DNA from: CAYMEV01 sp964431655 [NCBI: uncultured bacterium]
GTDB taxonomy: Bacteria; CAYMEV01
Direction: 5' to 3'
Length of the DNA: 9,372 bases
Assembly: GCA_964431655.1 (NCBI GenBank)
Contig: CAYSKJ010000131.1
Span: forward strand, 1 to 9,372
Below, piece after piece: positions 1 to 7,558 of the stretch. Below the pieces are notes generated by a model. That model made no database searches. It had not been told where the DNA came from and was given only the letters and a program-made list of their open reading frames with translations. Within the stretch, counting starts at the first letter, position 1, and each line of letters starts with the position of its first letter. The position numbers were made by a program, and so were the translations under genes.

Positions 1-1812
1 CCCTTTCTCATAAGACGATTGAGGCATTTCTTCCAGGTTTTCGCCTTGCTTTATTTTTGCAGATTGGTAGCCGTGTTGAAGTGAAGATATTATTTGATAT
101 ACATAATCTATTGGCTCAGCATCATTTACGAGTTCTGTGTATTTCCGAAGAAATGCTAATCTATTAATGATGCATTTTGATTCATCTTTTGCATAACCTT
201 TTAAAAGGGATATCCATGAGTAAACATCAGATTTGCATAAAGGTTTATTTTCAATTATTCCATCCCTGTTCCAAAAATATTCAGCATTCACAAATCCACC
301 AGTAGGTTTATTGTTAATAATAAAATCAATAATTGGTTCAAAATCATGAGAAAGCATTAAAACTGTTCTCTTATAAAGACATTTCCCTGTGGAGTGTTTA
401 CCAAATAGCCGATTAATGATTGCATATTTTTTGTTATCATCAAATGAAGATATTGGATCATCCAAAATAATTAGATCAGCACCACGACTAAGAGCATAAT
501 GCATAAAAAGAACAAGAGAAAATGCGTTCTTCTCACCCCAACTTAAGTGTTCTCTGATTTTGTCAACGTCATGCTTATCGTCATCAGTTCTATACTTTAG
601 AATTGTTTGGATATCATTTTGCCCGTTTTGAATAATATCCAGTTCATAATTTATACCGGCTGTTTTCAAGAATAAATTTATATCGTCTTTAGCACTTTTT
701 ATGGAACTGAGGACAAATCCCATGAAAGAACCAATCTCTTTTTTTAAGTCCTCCACAATTTTTATCAGGTCTTCAATTTTATCGTTTATATCACTGAAAA
801 TTGATATGGACTTTTCAGAAGAAAAGTAATCTATACCAGCTATTGCTATTTTCGAATCCTTTAAATATTCACCAATTTCTGAAATTTGTTCACGCTTTAT
901 ATCAATCTGATTAAAACGGATTATATTGCCAATTTTTTTAGTTATTCCTTCTATTTCAACTCGAAGTTTTGTGATTTCTTGCAAAATGGTATCAGCATCA
1001 CTTTCTCTTTTTATGCAATTTATTAAAAGCTCATATTTTTCAACATTGAGGAAAGCTTTAATTGCTTCAATATTATCCAGCATATCTTTTAAATTTTTAA
1101 TATTTGTTTTCTTGCAACTCGCCTGGAATACTTTTTTCTGTTCCAGATAATTTTCGCCTAAATCTTTAGTACAATACGGACATCCGGCAACACTATCGAA
1201 ATTTTCTCCTTTTGTTTTCCAATCTGCCCATTCATAGTTGATTTCATTGTTCTGCAAAAATGGTTTGAATATTTCAAGTTCCTTTGGAACTTTATAGATG
1301 TTATCTTTAGCTGTCAAACTTTTAAGAATTGTGTCATTTTTAACCGAACCATCACTATTCAATTTAAGCTTTTGAGCAATAGCATCAATAAGATTTGTAA
1401 ATTCCTGAAAATCCGGGTTTTCTTGAATGCCAATTTTTAATACAGAAAGTTTACTATTTAAGGAGTTTAAACGCTCATCATAATCCGGGCTTTTTATAAA
1501 GACTTCAAACCCTTTCTCAATTACCTCGCTTTCCTTAAAAACAGTATTTGTGACAAATTCTTCATTGAAAACAAGAACTTCATTTAGCACCTGACTAATT
1601 TCAACTTGTGGAGCGTCTGATGACCCAAACGGTTTCAGTTTTGACAAATCAGTATTCTTCGAAGCTAATTGAATAGCTTTTGAAAGAGTTGATTTTCCTG
1701 TTCCATTTAATGCGTATCGCAAGTTGAGATTATTCTTTATTAAGGAGATATTAGCTTCTTTGATATTATTGCAGTTCTTCAACGTTACATTTATAGTTTC
1801 TTCTGCACTCAT
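1..1812 (-). CDS. ABC-type AAA ATPase (AAA_13-like) with zinc-hook-like CPxC pair, 3' end outside the window
   Basis: Reading leftward from an ATG at 1812, the frame stays open for 604 codons to base 1, so the C-terminus is missing. A Shine-Dalgarno site (AAAGGAGA, 1821-1828) supports the start. ABC/SMC-type ATPase motifs appear in order: Walker A ALNGTGKS (residues 34-41), a Q-loop-like VFNEEFV (81-87), a long charged helical middle, the ABC signature LSWGEK (423-428), Walker B LIILDDP (447-453) followed by SSFD (D-loop), and the H-loop LSHD (487-490). A CPYC pair (211-214) sits about midway between Walker A and the signature, where Rad50 and RloC carry a zinc hook. Families with this layout (AAA_13, PrrC/RloC anticodon nucleases, OLD- or Rad50-like proteins) bind ATP and often serve in phage defence or DNA repair. 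No PrrC-type nuclease triad was recognised in the visible part. Next upstream is a co-directional tyrosine recombinase. The fold is sure, the role unknown. Confidence 0.88.
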   Translation of the reverse strand, partial: MSAEETINVTLKNCNNIKEANISLIKNNLNLRYALNGTGKSTLSKAIQLASKNTDLSKLKPFGSSDAPQVEISQVLNEVLVFNEEFVTNTVFKESEVIEKGFEVFIKSPDYDERLNSLNSKLSVLKIGIQENPDFQEFTNLIDAIAQKLKLNSDGSVKNDTILKSLTAKDNIYKVPKELEIFKPFLQNNEINYEWADWKTKGENFDSVAGCPYCTKDLGENYLEQKKVFQASCKKTNIKNLKDMLDNIEAIKAFLNVEKYELLINCIKRESDADTILQEITKLRVEIEGITKKIGNIIRFNQIDIKREQISEIGEYLKDSKIAIAGIDYFSSEKSISIFSDINDKIEDLIKIVEDLKKEIGSFMGFVLSSIKSAKDDINLFLKTAGINYELDIIQNGQNDIQTILKYRTDDDKHDVDKIREHLSWGEKNAFSLVLFMHYALSRGADLIILDDPISSFDDNKKYAIINRLFGKHSTGKCLYKRTVLMLSHDFEPIIDFIINNKPTGGFVNAEYFWNRDGIIENKPLCKSDVYSWISLLKGYAKDESKCIINRLAFLRKYTELVNDAEPIDYVYQIISSLQHGYQSAKIKQGENLEEMPQSSYEKG

Positions 1813-1834
1813 TTTTTAAATCTCCTTTTTCTTT

Positions 1835-1854
1835 GCCCGGCACGGATGCCGGGC
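1835..1854 (-). other. Perfect GC-rich hairpin in the leader of the ATPase gene
   Basis: GCCCGGCA and TGCCGGGC form a perfect 8-bp stem around a 4-base loop. In the sense of the ATPase mRNA the loop is TCCG, which fits the stable UNCG tetraloop class. It ends 22 bases before the ATG, just upstream of the ribosome binding site. No T-run follows it on either strand, so it is not a classic intrinsic terminator. It could be a REP-type element, an mRNA-stabilising leader hairpin, or part of a recombination site for the nearby recombinase. Confidence 0.6.
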
Positions 1855-1943
1855 TTCTTAGGGCGCGGGGATTTTAAGTCCGCCTATGTTTATTTATATC
1901 ATATTTTAAAACGTCTTGGCGCGGTATTGCCGCTAACGTCCGT

Positions 1944-1998
1944 ATATACGCATTGCGTATATCCTTCCATAATGGTATGTATCACGCATTGCGTATAT
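1944..1998. repeat. Palindrome plus 15-bp direct repeat beside the recombinase gene
   Basis: ATATACGC-ATT-GCGTATAT (1944-1962) is a perfect inverted repeat with 8-bp arms and a 3-base centre. Its right part, ACGCATTGCGTATAT (1948-1962), recurs exactly at 1984-1998, 36 bases further on, where only the inner ACGC-ATT-GCGT arms are kept. A smaller inverted repeat, GCGG-TATTG-CCGC, lies just to the left near 1921-1933. The cluster is 19 to about 95 bases past the 3' end of the recombinase gene. It could be binding sites for the recombinase or a regulator, or short dispersed repeats; the sequence does not decide. Confidence 0.55.
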
Positions 1999-2016
1999 TT
2001 CTCCTATATCCACCTT

Positions 2017-2862
2017 TTATAATTTACCTGCCTTTATTAGATTATCCAGAGGACTTACTATTTTATCCAGGCCTCTTTTAGTTATATGTGTGTAAATTTC
2101 AGTTGTCTTTGAATTTGAATGCCCCAGCAGTTCCTGAATATATCTTAGGTCTGTTCCTCTTTCCAGTAGATGTGTTGCAAAGCTATGTCTAAGCGTATGA
2201 ATTGTCGCATGCTTTCTTATTCCAGACTTAGATAATGCCATTTTGAGTATATTTTGTACACTTCGAGTACTATATTTCCCGCCTTTCTGTCCTTCGAACA
2301 GATATTCTTTGGGCTTATAATTCTGGTAGTATTCTCTAAGAAGCTTTAGAAGGGCTTGAGAAAGGAGGGTAGTCCTGTCTTTTTTGCCTTTGGAATTTCT
2401 AATAAGAATCAGGTTTCTATTAGAGTCAATATCTGTGATCTTCAGATTTACCAGTTCACTGACTCTTATTCCTGAAGAATATATTAGATATAAGATTGCC
2501 TTGTGTTTAAGGTTTGAGACCTGGTTGAAAATCAGAATTATTTCTTCTTCGCTTAGAACAGCAGGCAGCTTGTGTTCCCTGCGGGGCCGAGGCAGATCAT
2601 ATATTTCCTTTCTCCGTCCCAGGACTTTTTCATAATAGAATTTGATGGCATTAATATATTGATTTTGGAGAGAGGGCGAGAGGCCTTTTTCAATCTGGTT
2701 AAAAAGATATTCCTGTATTTCAGATTTGCTGAGATTATCTATATCCCTGTCTGAAAAATGGCTTAGAAAATATTGAAACGCTTTCTGGTAGTTTCTTTCT
2801 GTATTTGAGCTGTATCTTTTTAGCTTTAGCATTTTATTGTATTTTTCAATTATTTCACTCAT
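2017..2862 (-). CDS. Tyrosine recombinase/integrase, XerC/D type
   Basis: A 281-residue tyrosine site-specific recombinase that cuts and rejoins DNA through a covalent 3'-phosphotyrosine. The N-terminal SAM-like core-binding domain spans about residues 1-85 and the catalytic domain about 98-275. All catalytic residues can be assigned: R133 (in SGIRVSEL), K158 (in NSKGKKDR), H222 and R225 (in HTLRHSFATHLLE), H248 (in LGH) and the nucleophile Y257 (in EIYTH). Length and layout match XerC/XerD and the stand-alone integrases of mobile elements. The extra helix that marks integron integrases, with its KYP and W motifs between the K and HxxR boxes, is absent, so IntI is unlikely. The start has a close GAGGG (2867-2871). 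The ATPase gene lies 204 bp downstream on the same strand, with repeats between, so this may be the recombinase of a small element. Its target site is unknown. Confidence 0.93.
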   Translation of the reverse strand: MSEIIEKYNKMLKLKRYSSNTERNYQKAFQYFLSHFSDRDIDNLSKSEIQEYLFNQIEKGLSPSLQNQYINAIKFYYEKVLGRRKEIYDLPRPRREHKLPAVLSEEEIILIFNQVSNLKHKAILYLIYSSGIRVSELVNLKITDIDSNRNLILIRNSKGKKDRTTLLSQALLKLLREYYQNYKPKEYLFEGQKGGKYSTRSVQNILKMALSKSGIRKHATIHTLRHSFATHLLERGTDLRYIQELLGHSNSKTTEIYTHITKRGLDKIVSPLDNLIKAGKL

Positions 2863-2923
2863 ATATCCCTCATAGGATTAATTCTATAGATTTTTTTCTC
2901 AATATCAAGGTTTTTCTGTCAAA

Positions 2924-2951
2924 AATAAAATTACCATTGCCTTCGGTAATT
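2924..2951 (-). terminator. Weak intrinsic-terminator-like hairpin downstream of the metallopeptidase gene
   Basis: Read on the minus strand, AATTACC and GGTAATT form a 7-bp stem with a 9-base loop, followed at once by a T-rich run (TTATTTTT). It lies about 130 bases after the stop of the metallopeptidase gene and about 60 bases before the recombinase start, so it could separate the two transcription units. The stem is AT-rich and the T-run is interrupted, hence low confidence. Confidence 0.33.
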
Positions 2952-3079
2952 AAGCAGTCTTTCAGCTTTATCATTGAGAGCTTTTTAGAGGCAGAATTAT
3001 TTTCCATGGAAGGTGAATTTTTATCTGCCGCCTGAGACTCTGTGGTTTAAGGGGGCGAACCTTCATTAGGGCAGGGGAT

Positions 3080-3547
3080 CTATTTGAGGTCTTTTAGCCC
3101 TTTGAAAAGTTCATTATACGATTTTTGGTTTTTACACCTGCCATAGGAGAGATTTTTGTTCTGGCCGAATTCAAGAAGAAAGCACTTGGTCAGTTCTTCT
3201 ACTGTCTGTTCTAATGATATAAAGAACTGGGCATAAGCAAATTCATATGCCGGTGTTCCTTCTTCAAAATTGGCATTAATCAGAGATTCTGCAACCTGGT
3301 CAAGGGGGTACAGCTTAAGATGAAACAGTTCATGCACAATTACCTCTTCCAGGTTTTCACTTTTAGGATTAATTATATTAAGAAGGACAATGGCTTTCCT
3401 GTCATCACAGTCAATTTTAATATCTCCAGTTTTTGCCCAGGCAGAATCATCTACAAACTCAAGCTTAGTATCCCAGTATGGTGATATACGTAATTTCTTG
3501 CACCAGAATTCAAATGATTTCAATAATTTGTCTTTATCAGTATCCAT
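3080..3547 (-). CDS. Small HEXXH metallopeptidase-like protein
   Basis: A 155-residue cytoplasmic protein with no signal peptide. The decisive motif is VIVHELFHLKLY, with HELFH at 72-76, a HEXXH zinc-binding and catalytic site on a predicted helix. A second, glutamate-rich helix (EQTVEELTKCFL, about 113-124) follows and could supply the third metal ligand. The N-terminal part, with W-x-x-x-L near residue 15, a DW-like YWDTKLEF and strands GDIKIDC and AIVLLNII, resembles small SprT-like or phage-type zinc-protease-fold proteins often found on prophages and mobile elements. Substrate is unknown, and peptidase activity is inferred from HEXXH alone. It ends in TAG. There is no clear Shine-Dalgarno site before the ATG; an AT-rich TATAAT lies only 13 bases upstream, so the mRNA leader may be very short. 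It lies between a membrane protein gene and the recombinase gene, all co-directional. Confidence 0.75.
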   Translation of the reverse strand: MDTDKDKLLKSFEFWCKKLRISPYWDTKLEFVDDSAWAKTGDIKIDCDDRKAIVLLNIINPKSENLEEVIVHELFHLKLYPLDQVAESLINANFEEGTPAYEFAYAQFFISLEQTVEELTKCFLLEFGQNKNLSYGRCKNQKSYNELFKGLKDLK

Positions 3548-3560
3548 TCTAATAAATTAT

Positions 3561-3566
3561 ATTATA
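3561..3566 (-). promoter_or_regulatory. Possible -10 box giving a near-leaderless mRNA
   Basis: TATAAT on the minus strand, 13 bases before the ATG at 3547, in a strongly AT-rich 78-bp gap. If used, transcription would begin about 6 bases before the start codon, which fits the lack of a Shine-Dalgarno site. No good -35 hexamer is visible, and chance TATAAT is common in DNA this AT-rich. Confidence 0.3.
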
Positions 3567-3625
3567 AAAATGTATTATTTGAAATAAAAACTTGGATTCT
3601 TGATTGCTATACTTTCATGGATTAA

Positions 3626-4003
3626 TCATGTTTCTTTTGTGTCCTGATATCTAATTTTACCTTTAGCATAGCCTGTAAAGAGATACAGGGCTCCTATAAA
3701 AAACGGGATAATCATGTGTGGGGACAAATCCCTGTTAAATATAAAGCCAATAATAAATCCTGCTAAGATGGGTACTGTTATTAAATATCCGCCTGTCTTC
3801 TCATATCTCCAGCCTAAACCCAGACCAATGAACATCAGAGGAAAGATTGCCAGCCAGGTATTATCATAAATCGAGTATTCTGGGTTAATAAAAGGTAATG
3901 GATTTCCATATCCAAAATAAATGGGAAGACCAAATGCGATTATGACAGCCGAAAGAATTCTGGTTATCCATTTTATTGTTGAGAGAGCTTTTATATTTTC
4001 CAT
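3626..4003 (-). CDS. Small four-helix membrane protein, unknown function
   Basis: A 125-residue hydrophobic protein with about four membrane segments (near residues 12-30, 49-65, 71-89 and 95-112) and a basic, soluble C-terminal tail. The most distinctive stretch is GLGLGWRYEKTGGYL (about 60-74) at the junction of segments 2 and 3. A W-[RK]-x-E-x-x-GG signature of this kind is typical of short uncharacterised membrane proteins (DUF7670-like is my best guess, not verified). No catalytic or transport motif can be seen. It ends in TGA; the ATG at 4003 has no clear Shine-Dalgarno site. It lies 102 bp downstream of the deaminase gene and 78 bp upstream of the metallopeptidase gene on the same strand; shared transcription is possible but not shown. 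Function unknown. Confidence 0.8.
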   Translation of the reverse strand: MENIKALSTIKWITRILSAVIIAFGLPIYFGYGNPLPFINPEYSIYDNTWLAIFPLMFIGLGLGWRYEKTGGYLITVPILAGFIIGFIFNRDLSPHMIIPFFIGALYLFTGYAKGKIRYQDTKET

Positions 4004-4105
4004 ATCATGTTCTGCAGTCAGGCATATTTTATGTCCAGGGAATTTCGGTATATAAAATTAAAAGCCTTTTTAAATAAGGGGAAATAGGGCTGGCAATGAA
4101 ACTGC

Positions 4106-5083
4106 CTATTTTGAAAATGCATTGAATTCTGCTTTTAATTTTTCTTTTTCTTCAAGCCACATTGTATCAATAGATTTTATTATTATCTCCTGGATGTCCT
4201 GATAAGAATAATGAAAGGTATCTTCCAGGGACTGATATTCTTCAGCCAATGAGTTATTGAACATTTTAGGGTCATCAGTATTTATTGAAACTGGTATGCC
4301 CATATCTATAAAGGATTTTACCGGGTGGTCTTTCAGGTTTGAAATCACCTTTGTTTTTAAGTTCGATAGTATGCAGACCTCAACCGGTATATTATGTTTT
4401 GAAAGATACTTTAATAAAGCTTTATCTTCGGCGGCTTTTGTCCCATGTCCAATCCTGTCAACCCTGAGATTTTTCAAAGCGCTCCAGATGCTTTCAGGGC
4501 CGGCAGCTTCACCAGCGTGAGCGGTTGTTTTAAATCCGAAGGTCCTGGCTTTTTCAAAGACATCAGTAAAAAGCTCAGGCGGAAATTCTTTTTCAGATCC
4601 GCCTATTCCAATCCCAATAATACCTAAGTTTTTAACTTCATTAATCTCATTAAGTGTTTCCATTTCCTTATCTGCTCCGTAATTCCTTACCAGATCGACA
4701 ATCAGATTAATTTTTATATTTTGTTGTTTTTTAATCTCATCTGTTATGGTTTCAATTATCCTTTGAGTCTTCAGCCTTTTCTTAAATAATGATGGGGAGA
4801 TAAAGATCTCAGCGTATTTTACATTCTGGCCAATTAGATCTTTTAGAATGGCGCCAGTTAATAAGGAGAAATCCTCATATTCTCTAATAAATCCATTTTT
4901 CCAGGACCATGTTTCTATGAATTTATTGAAATCTTTATATACAAATCTGTTCTTTAACTGATTTATATCGGAAACAGACGGGTCTCCGCCATATTTTTGA
5001 ATCAACTGCCATACTGTATCGAGAGGTATAGCACCTTCCAGATGTAAATGATTCTCAATCTTAGGAATTGTTAGGTATTTCAT
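4106..5083 (-). CDS. Adenosine deaminase family purine deaminase
   Basis: A 325-residue cytoplasmic zinc enzyme of the adenosine/adenine deaminase family of the amidohydrolase superfamily, which turns adenosine (or adenine) into inosine (or hypoxanthine) plus ammonia for purine salvage. Family landmarks are all present: NHLHLEG with zinc ligands H12 and H14, TAHAGE with zinc ligand H189 and catalytic E192, RIGHG with H213, VCILSN in place of the usual CPTSN, and INTDDP with metal-binding D270 and D271. Length is normal. The frame opens further upstream to an ATG at 5152, but ATG 5083 is preferred: it has AGGA (5090-5093) six bases before it, and the conserved IPKIENHLHLEG begins right after it, whereas the upstream 23 residues match nothing and lack a ribosome binding site. 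Adenosine versus adenine cannot be settled by eye. It ends in TAG. Confidence 0.92.
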   Translation of the reverse strand: MKYLTIPKIENHLHLEGAIPLDTVWQLIQKYGGDPSVSDINQLKNRFVYKDFNKFIETWSWKNGFIREYEDFSLLTGAILKDLIGQNVKYAEIFISPSLFKKRLKTQRIIETITDEIKKQQNIKINLIVDLVRNYGADKEMETLNEINEVKNLGIIGIGIGGSEKEFPPELFTDVFEKARTFGFKTTAHAGEAAGPESIWSALKNLRVDRIGHGTKAAEDKALLKYLSKHNIPVEVCILSNLKTKVISNLKDHPVKSFIDMGIPVSINTDDPKMFNNSLAEEYQSLEDTFHYSYQDIQEIIIKSIDTMWLEEKEKLKAEFNAFSK

Positions 5084-5438
5084 GATCTGTCCTGATATAA
5101 TTTTATAAAAAGTGTTAAAAGAAATATTAATATAATCTCTATGTGCTGTCATTAATTTTTTATTGTACCCAGGGATTTGTTCAGCGACAACTATAATTAC
5201 CCATTTGAAGGTTATTCAAGATAGCTTATCTGCCCGGGGAGTGCACAGGTAGATAAAAGGCAAAATTGTAAATCATTTTGATGAAAAATATGTGGACTCA
5301 TCAGAAATTATTGTTTAAAATTAAATTTAATATCAGTTCTATTGGGCTGTTGCGGGCTGGTTTGATGCATGAGGGGCAGAAGGCATCATCCGGTCTAGAA
5401 ACTGCCTCTAGCCATCCACGGATAAAAGGAGTGTTCAT
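5084..5438. promoter_or_regulatory. Divergent intergenic region between the deaminase and propeller genes
   Basis: 355 bp with no convincing gene. Minus-strand signals for the deaminase are weak; the best pair is ATGACA and TAATAT with a 17-base gap (5127-5155). An AT-rich tract at about 5309-5335 could hold the plus-strand promoter. From about 5340 the composition becomes GC-rich like the propeller gene. The last 75 bases hold two possible hairpins, GATGC/GCATC (5364-5368 with 5383-5387) and AGGGGCAG/CTGCCTCT (5372-5379 with 5402-5409, one G-U pair). These interleave, so only one could form at a time. The propeller ribosome binding site AAAAGGAG lies at 5424-5431. Confidence 0.4.
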
Positions 5439-7532
5439 ATGAAGAAAAAATTGTTTAAAAACATACTTGGACTCATTGTGATCCTGTGCCTTTTTGTTTT
5501 TCCCGGCTGTTGCCTTGCCGATGAGGCTCTGTTTGTATCAGGAGGCAGTGCTGAACTTATATTCCTGCCCACTGGCCAGCGAACTGGGAACAACCTGGGT
5601 CCGCCCCAGGCTGCGGTGTTTCGCGCTTCTTACCAGGGCCGGCTGGCAATGGTAACAATGAACGGCGAGTGGCGTCTAATCAGCCCTTTCCGCAACCTGC
5701 CTTTTAACCAGTGGCCCCCCTTCAAAAAGGCCACACTGCCCACCCGCTACAAGAGCAAAGACAAGCCTGAGCCACTGCAGTGGTCCCCGGACGGTCTCAA
5801 GTTCCTGATCAGGCTCAACAGGGAGATCACCATCCACCACGCAGGTGGTGGTCCGCTAATAACCATCACCCAGATCCCGGACAGGAGCAGTTCCAGGGAG
5901 GCAGACATGCAGTGGGGCAATGATTCCGGCCACCTGGTCTTTTTTGACATCCCAACCTGTACCTACTACCTCGCAGCGCTGCCGCAGTCCAATATCTCCT
6001 GGGAGCAGCTGGGGCGCAGCAACCCGGTCCGCCTGTTCCAGCTGGACCAGACGAGTGCCTCATACGTCCACTGCTTCCACTTCTCCCCGGACACCCGCCA
6101 GGTCGCCTTTGTGCACGAACGCTCCAGCGGCACGGAATTCTGGGCGGGCCCGATAGCCCAGCCGTCACGGCTGGATGGGGACAGCCATACAGACCAGTCC
6201 GGCTGGGATGCGCAGCAGACAACCCACAGCAGCTACGAGGAAGTCCCGGAGATACTGCCCCTGGGCTGGTCCCAGGACAGCAAGCGATTTTACTACTACT
6301 TCTGCAAGCGTACTTCCCGGGTTGTCAGGCCAAGGATGCAGGACGAAACCCGCCAGGAGCAGCTGATCGCCAGCGAAATCAGGGTCTATGACATTGCTGC
6401 AGGCAGGACCTCTAAGGTTATGGATGTAAGCTGGACTCCCTGGATTGTGAACCGGAAAGGCTATCCACAGCCCGTTGTTTCTGAAGACGGCCGTTACCTT
6501 GTATTCTGGGGAGTGGACAACACGTCCTACCGCAGTAAAACCAGCCTGAAAATTCACATGGACATGCTGGAGAGGACATCTGAGGCGGTAGACCTTGTGT
6601 GCGTGGACCTGACTGCAAAAACCGCCAGTTCTTTGGCGCGTAAAAGGATGCAGGATGTTCCCTACGCTGCATTCATCAAGACCCAGGCAGGCGATGACAC
6701 CAATCCCCGTGAGGCATACGAGGAGCCGCAGCCGCACCTGCCGCAGTATTTCCTGCGGCTCACGTCCCCGGTGCAGACTGAGGTGTTCTGCGGTACCCGG
6801 GTGCTGGCCATGCATTTCGAGGGCAAGTCCCATTTGCTGCCGCTGAATAGAGACACCCTGCGCGTGCGCGCGACATTCTGGAACGAGGAGAAGCAGGTTA
6901 AAGACCTTGACGGTACCTTTTGTACCAGCGACGGGTATGTGGCTAACTTCATCTACATGAACCATGATGCCATTATGATAGAGGAAGACCACTTCAGAGC
7001 CACCATGTACACACCGTTAAACGACCTGGACTGGGTGGCGGACTCAGATACCACATTTACAGTCGTATTGGAGCTGTTAGAAGGGGATCGCGTGCTGGTG
7101 AAGGCTGAGCCTGTTCCGGTGGTCGTTCCGGCCGAGTGGATGCCCAGGGTGTGGTTCAAAGAAATATCCGCAATTAGCACTGTTGACCAGGAAGGCCAGC
7201 CAGTGCTGCAGGCCAAAGCCACGGTCTTTTTCTATAATCTGGCGAACCAGGATATAATTATCGAAGCCATAGTGCGTACCGCCGACTATCAGGATATCGT
7301 GGTCCGGGATGCCAGCTACCGGGTTACAGAGAACCGGGCGGGAGGCTCTATCCTGTATCGCCCCGTACAAAAAGAGGAGTGGCAGAGCATACTCATCACG
7401 ATTCCCCTGTGGGCGCTCCAGCTCGCGCCGGGCAGCCACTCGCTGGCGGTGAATCTGCGTGTCGTTACTGAGCAAGACCGCTGTTTCGGTGACACCCGGC
7501 CACAGTTTGTCACGGTAACCATCGCCAACTGA
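5439..7532 (+). CDS. Exported WD40/PD40-like beta-propeller protein, unknown function
   Basis: A 697-residue secreted or lipid-anchored protein. The N-terminus is a clear signal sequence (KKK, then a hydrophobic core at about 5-22). Cleavage could fall at a lipobox-like FPG-C24 or after CLA (residue 27). At least five PD40/TolB-type blade motifs follow: LQWSPDGLKFLI (113), MQWGNDSGHLVFF (157), FHFSPDTRQVAFV (213), LGWSQDSKRFYYY (275) and PVVSEDGRYLVFW (345), each 44-70 residues apart. Residues from about 435 to the end are strand-rich and may form one or two Ig-like domains. Such propellers usually bind proteins or sugars; no enzymatic motif was seen. Strong AAAAGGAG seven bases before the ATG. 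Codons are far richer in G and C than the genes to the left, which suggests acquisition from another source. No other member of an export or surface system is adjacent. Confidence 0.85.
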   Translation: MKKKLFKNILGLIVILCLFVFPGCCLADEALFVSGGSAELIFLPTGQRTGNNLGPPQAAVFRASYQGRLAMVTMNGEWRLISPFRNLPFNQWPPFKKATLPTRYKSKDKPEPLQWSPDGLKFLIRLNREITIHHAGGGPLITITQIPDRSSSREADMQWGNDSGHLVFFDIPTCTYYLAALPQSNISWEQLGRSNPVRLFQLDQTSASYVHCFHFSPDTRQVAFVHERSSGTEFWAGPIAQPSRLDGDSHTDQSGWDAQQTTHSSYEEVPEILPLGWSQDSKRFYYYFCKRTSRVVRPRMQDETRQEQLIASEIRVYDIAAGRTSKVMDVSWTPWIVNRKGYPQPVVSEDGRYLVFWGVDNTSYRSKTSLKIHMDMLERTSEAVDLVCVDLTAKTASSLARKRMQDVPYAAFIKTQAGDDTNPREAYEEPQPHLPQYFLRLTSPVQTEVFCGTRVLAMHFEGKSHLLPLNRDTLRVRATFWNEEKQVKDLDGTFCTSDGYVANFIYMNHDAIMIEEDHFRATMYTPLNDLDWVADSDTTFTVVLELLEGDRVLVKAEPVPVVVPAEWMPRVWFKEISAISTVDQEGQPVLQAKATVFFYNLANQDIIIEAIVRTADYQDIVVRDASYRVTENRAGGSILYRPVQKEEWQSILITIPLWALQLAPGSHSLAVNLRVVTEQDRCFGDTRPQFVTVTIAN

Positions 7533-7558
7533 GAGATGCGCCTCCTGCTGACACTGGG

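Noticed and set aside
1813-2862. Integron with reversed integrase orientation and an attI/attC array
   Set aside because: The recombinase lacks the IntI-specific insert, no site fits the attC core consensus, and the next gene is too large for a typical cassette.
2870-3007. 45-codon minus-strand ORF ending 7 bases before the recombinase start
   Set aside because: It has no ribosome binding site, matches nothing recognisable, and contains the terminator-like hairpin at 2924-2951. A translated leader peptide remains barely possible.
1-5083. RADAR-like defence system (AAA ATPase plus adenosine deaminase close together)
   Set aside because: The ATPase is ABC-type with a zinc-hook-like insert rather than RdrA, the deaminase has ordinary 325-residue length unlike large RdrB, and three unrelated genes lie between them.
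5083-5152. N-terminal extension of the deaminase to ATG 5152
   Set aside because: No ribosome binding site at 5152; the extra 23 residues are not family-like, and ATG 5083 has a well-spaced AGGA.
6165-6992. 275-codon minus-strand ORF antisense to the propeller gene
   Set aside because: It lies wholly inside a gene with signal peptide and repeated blade motifs, and GC-rich coding DNA commonly leaves long antisense open frames. Its product shows no domain pattern.
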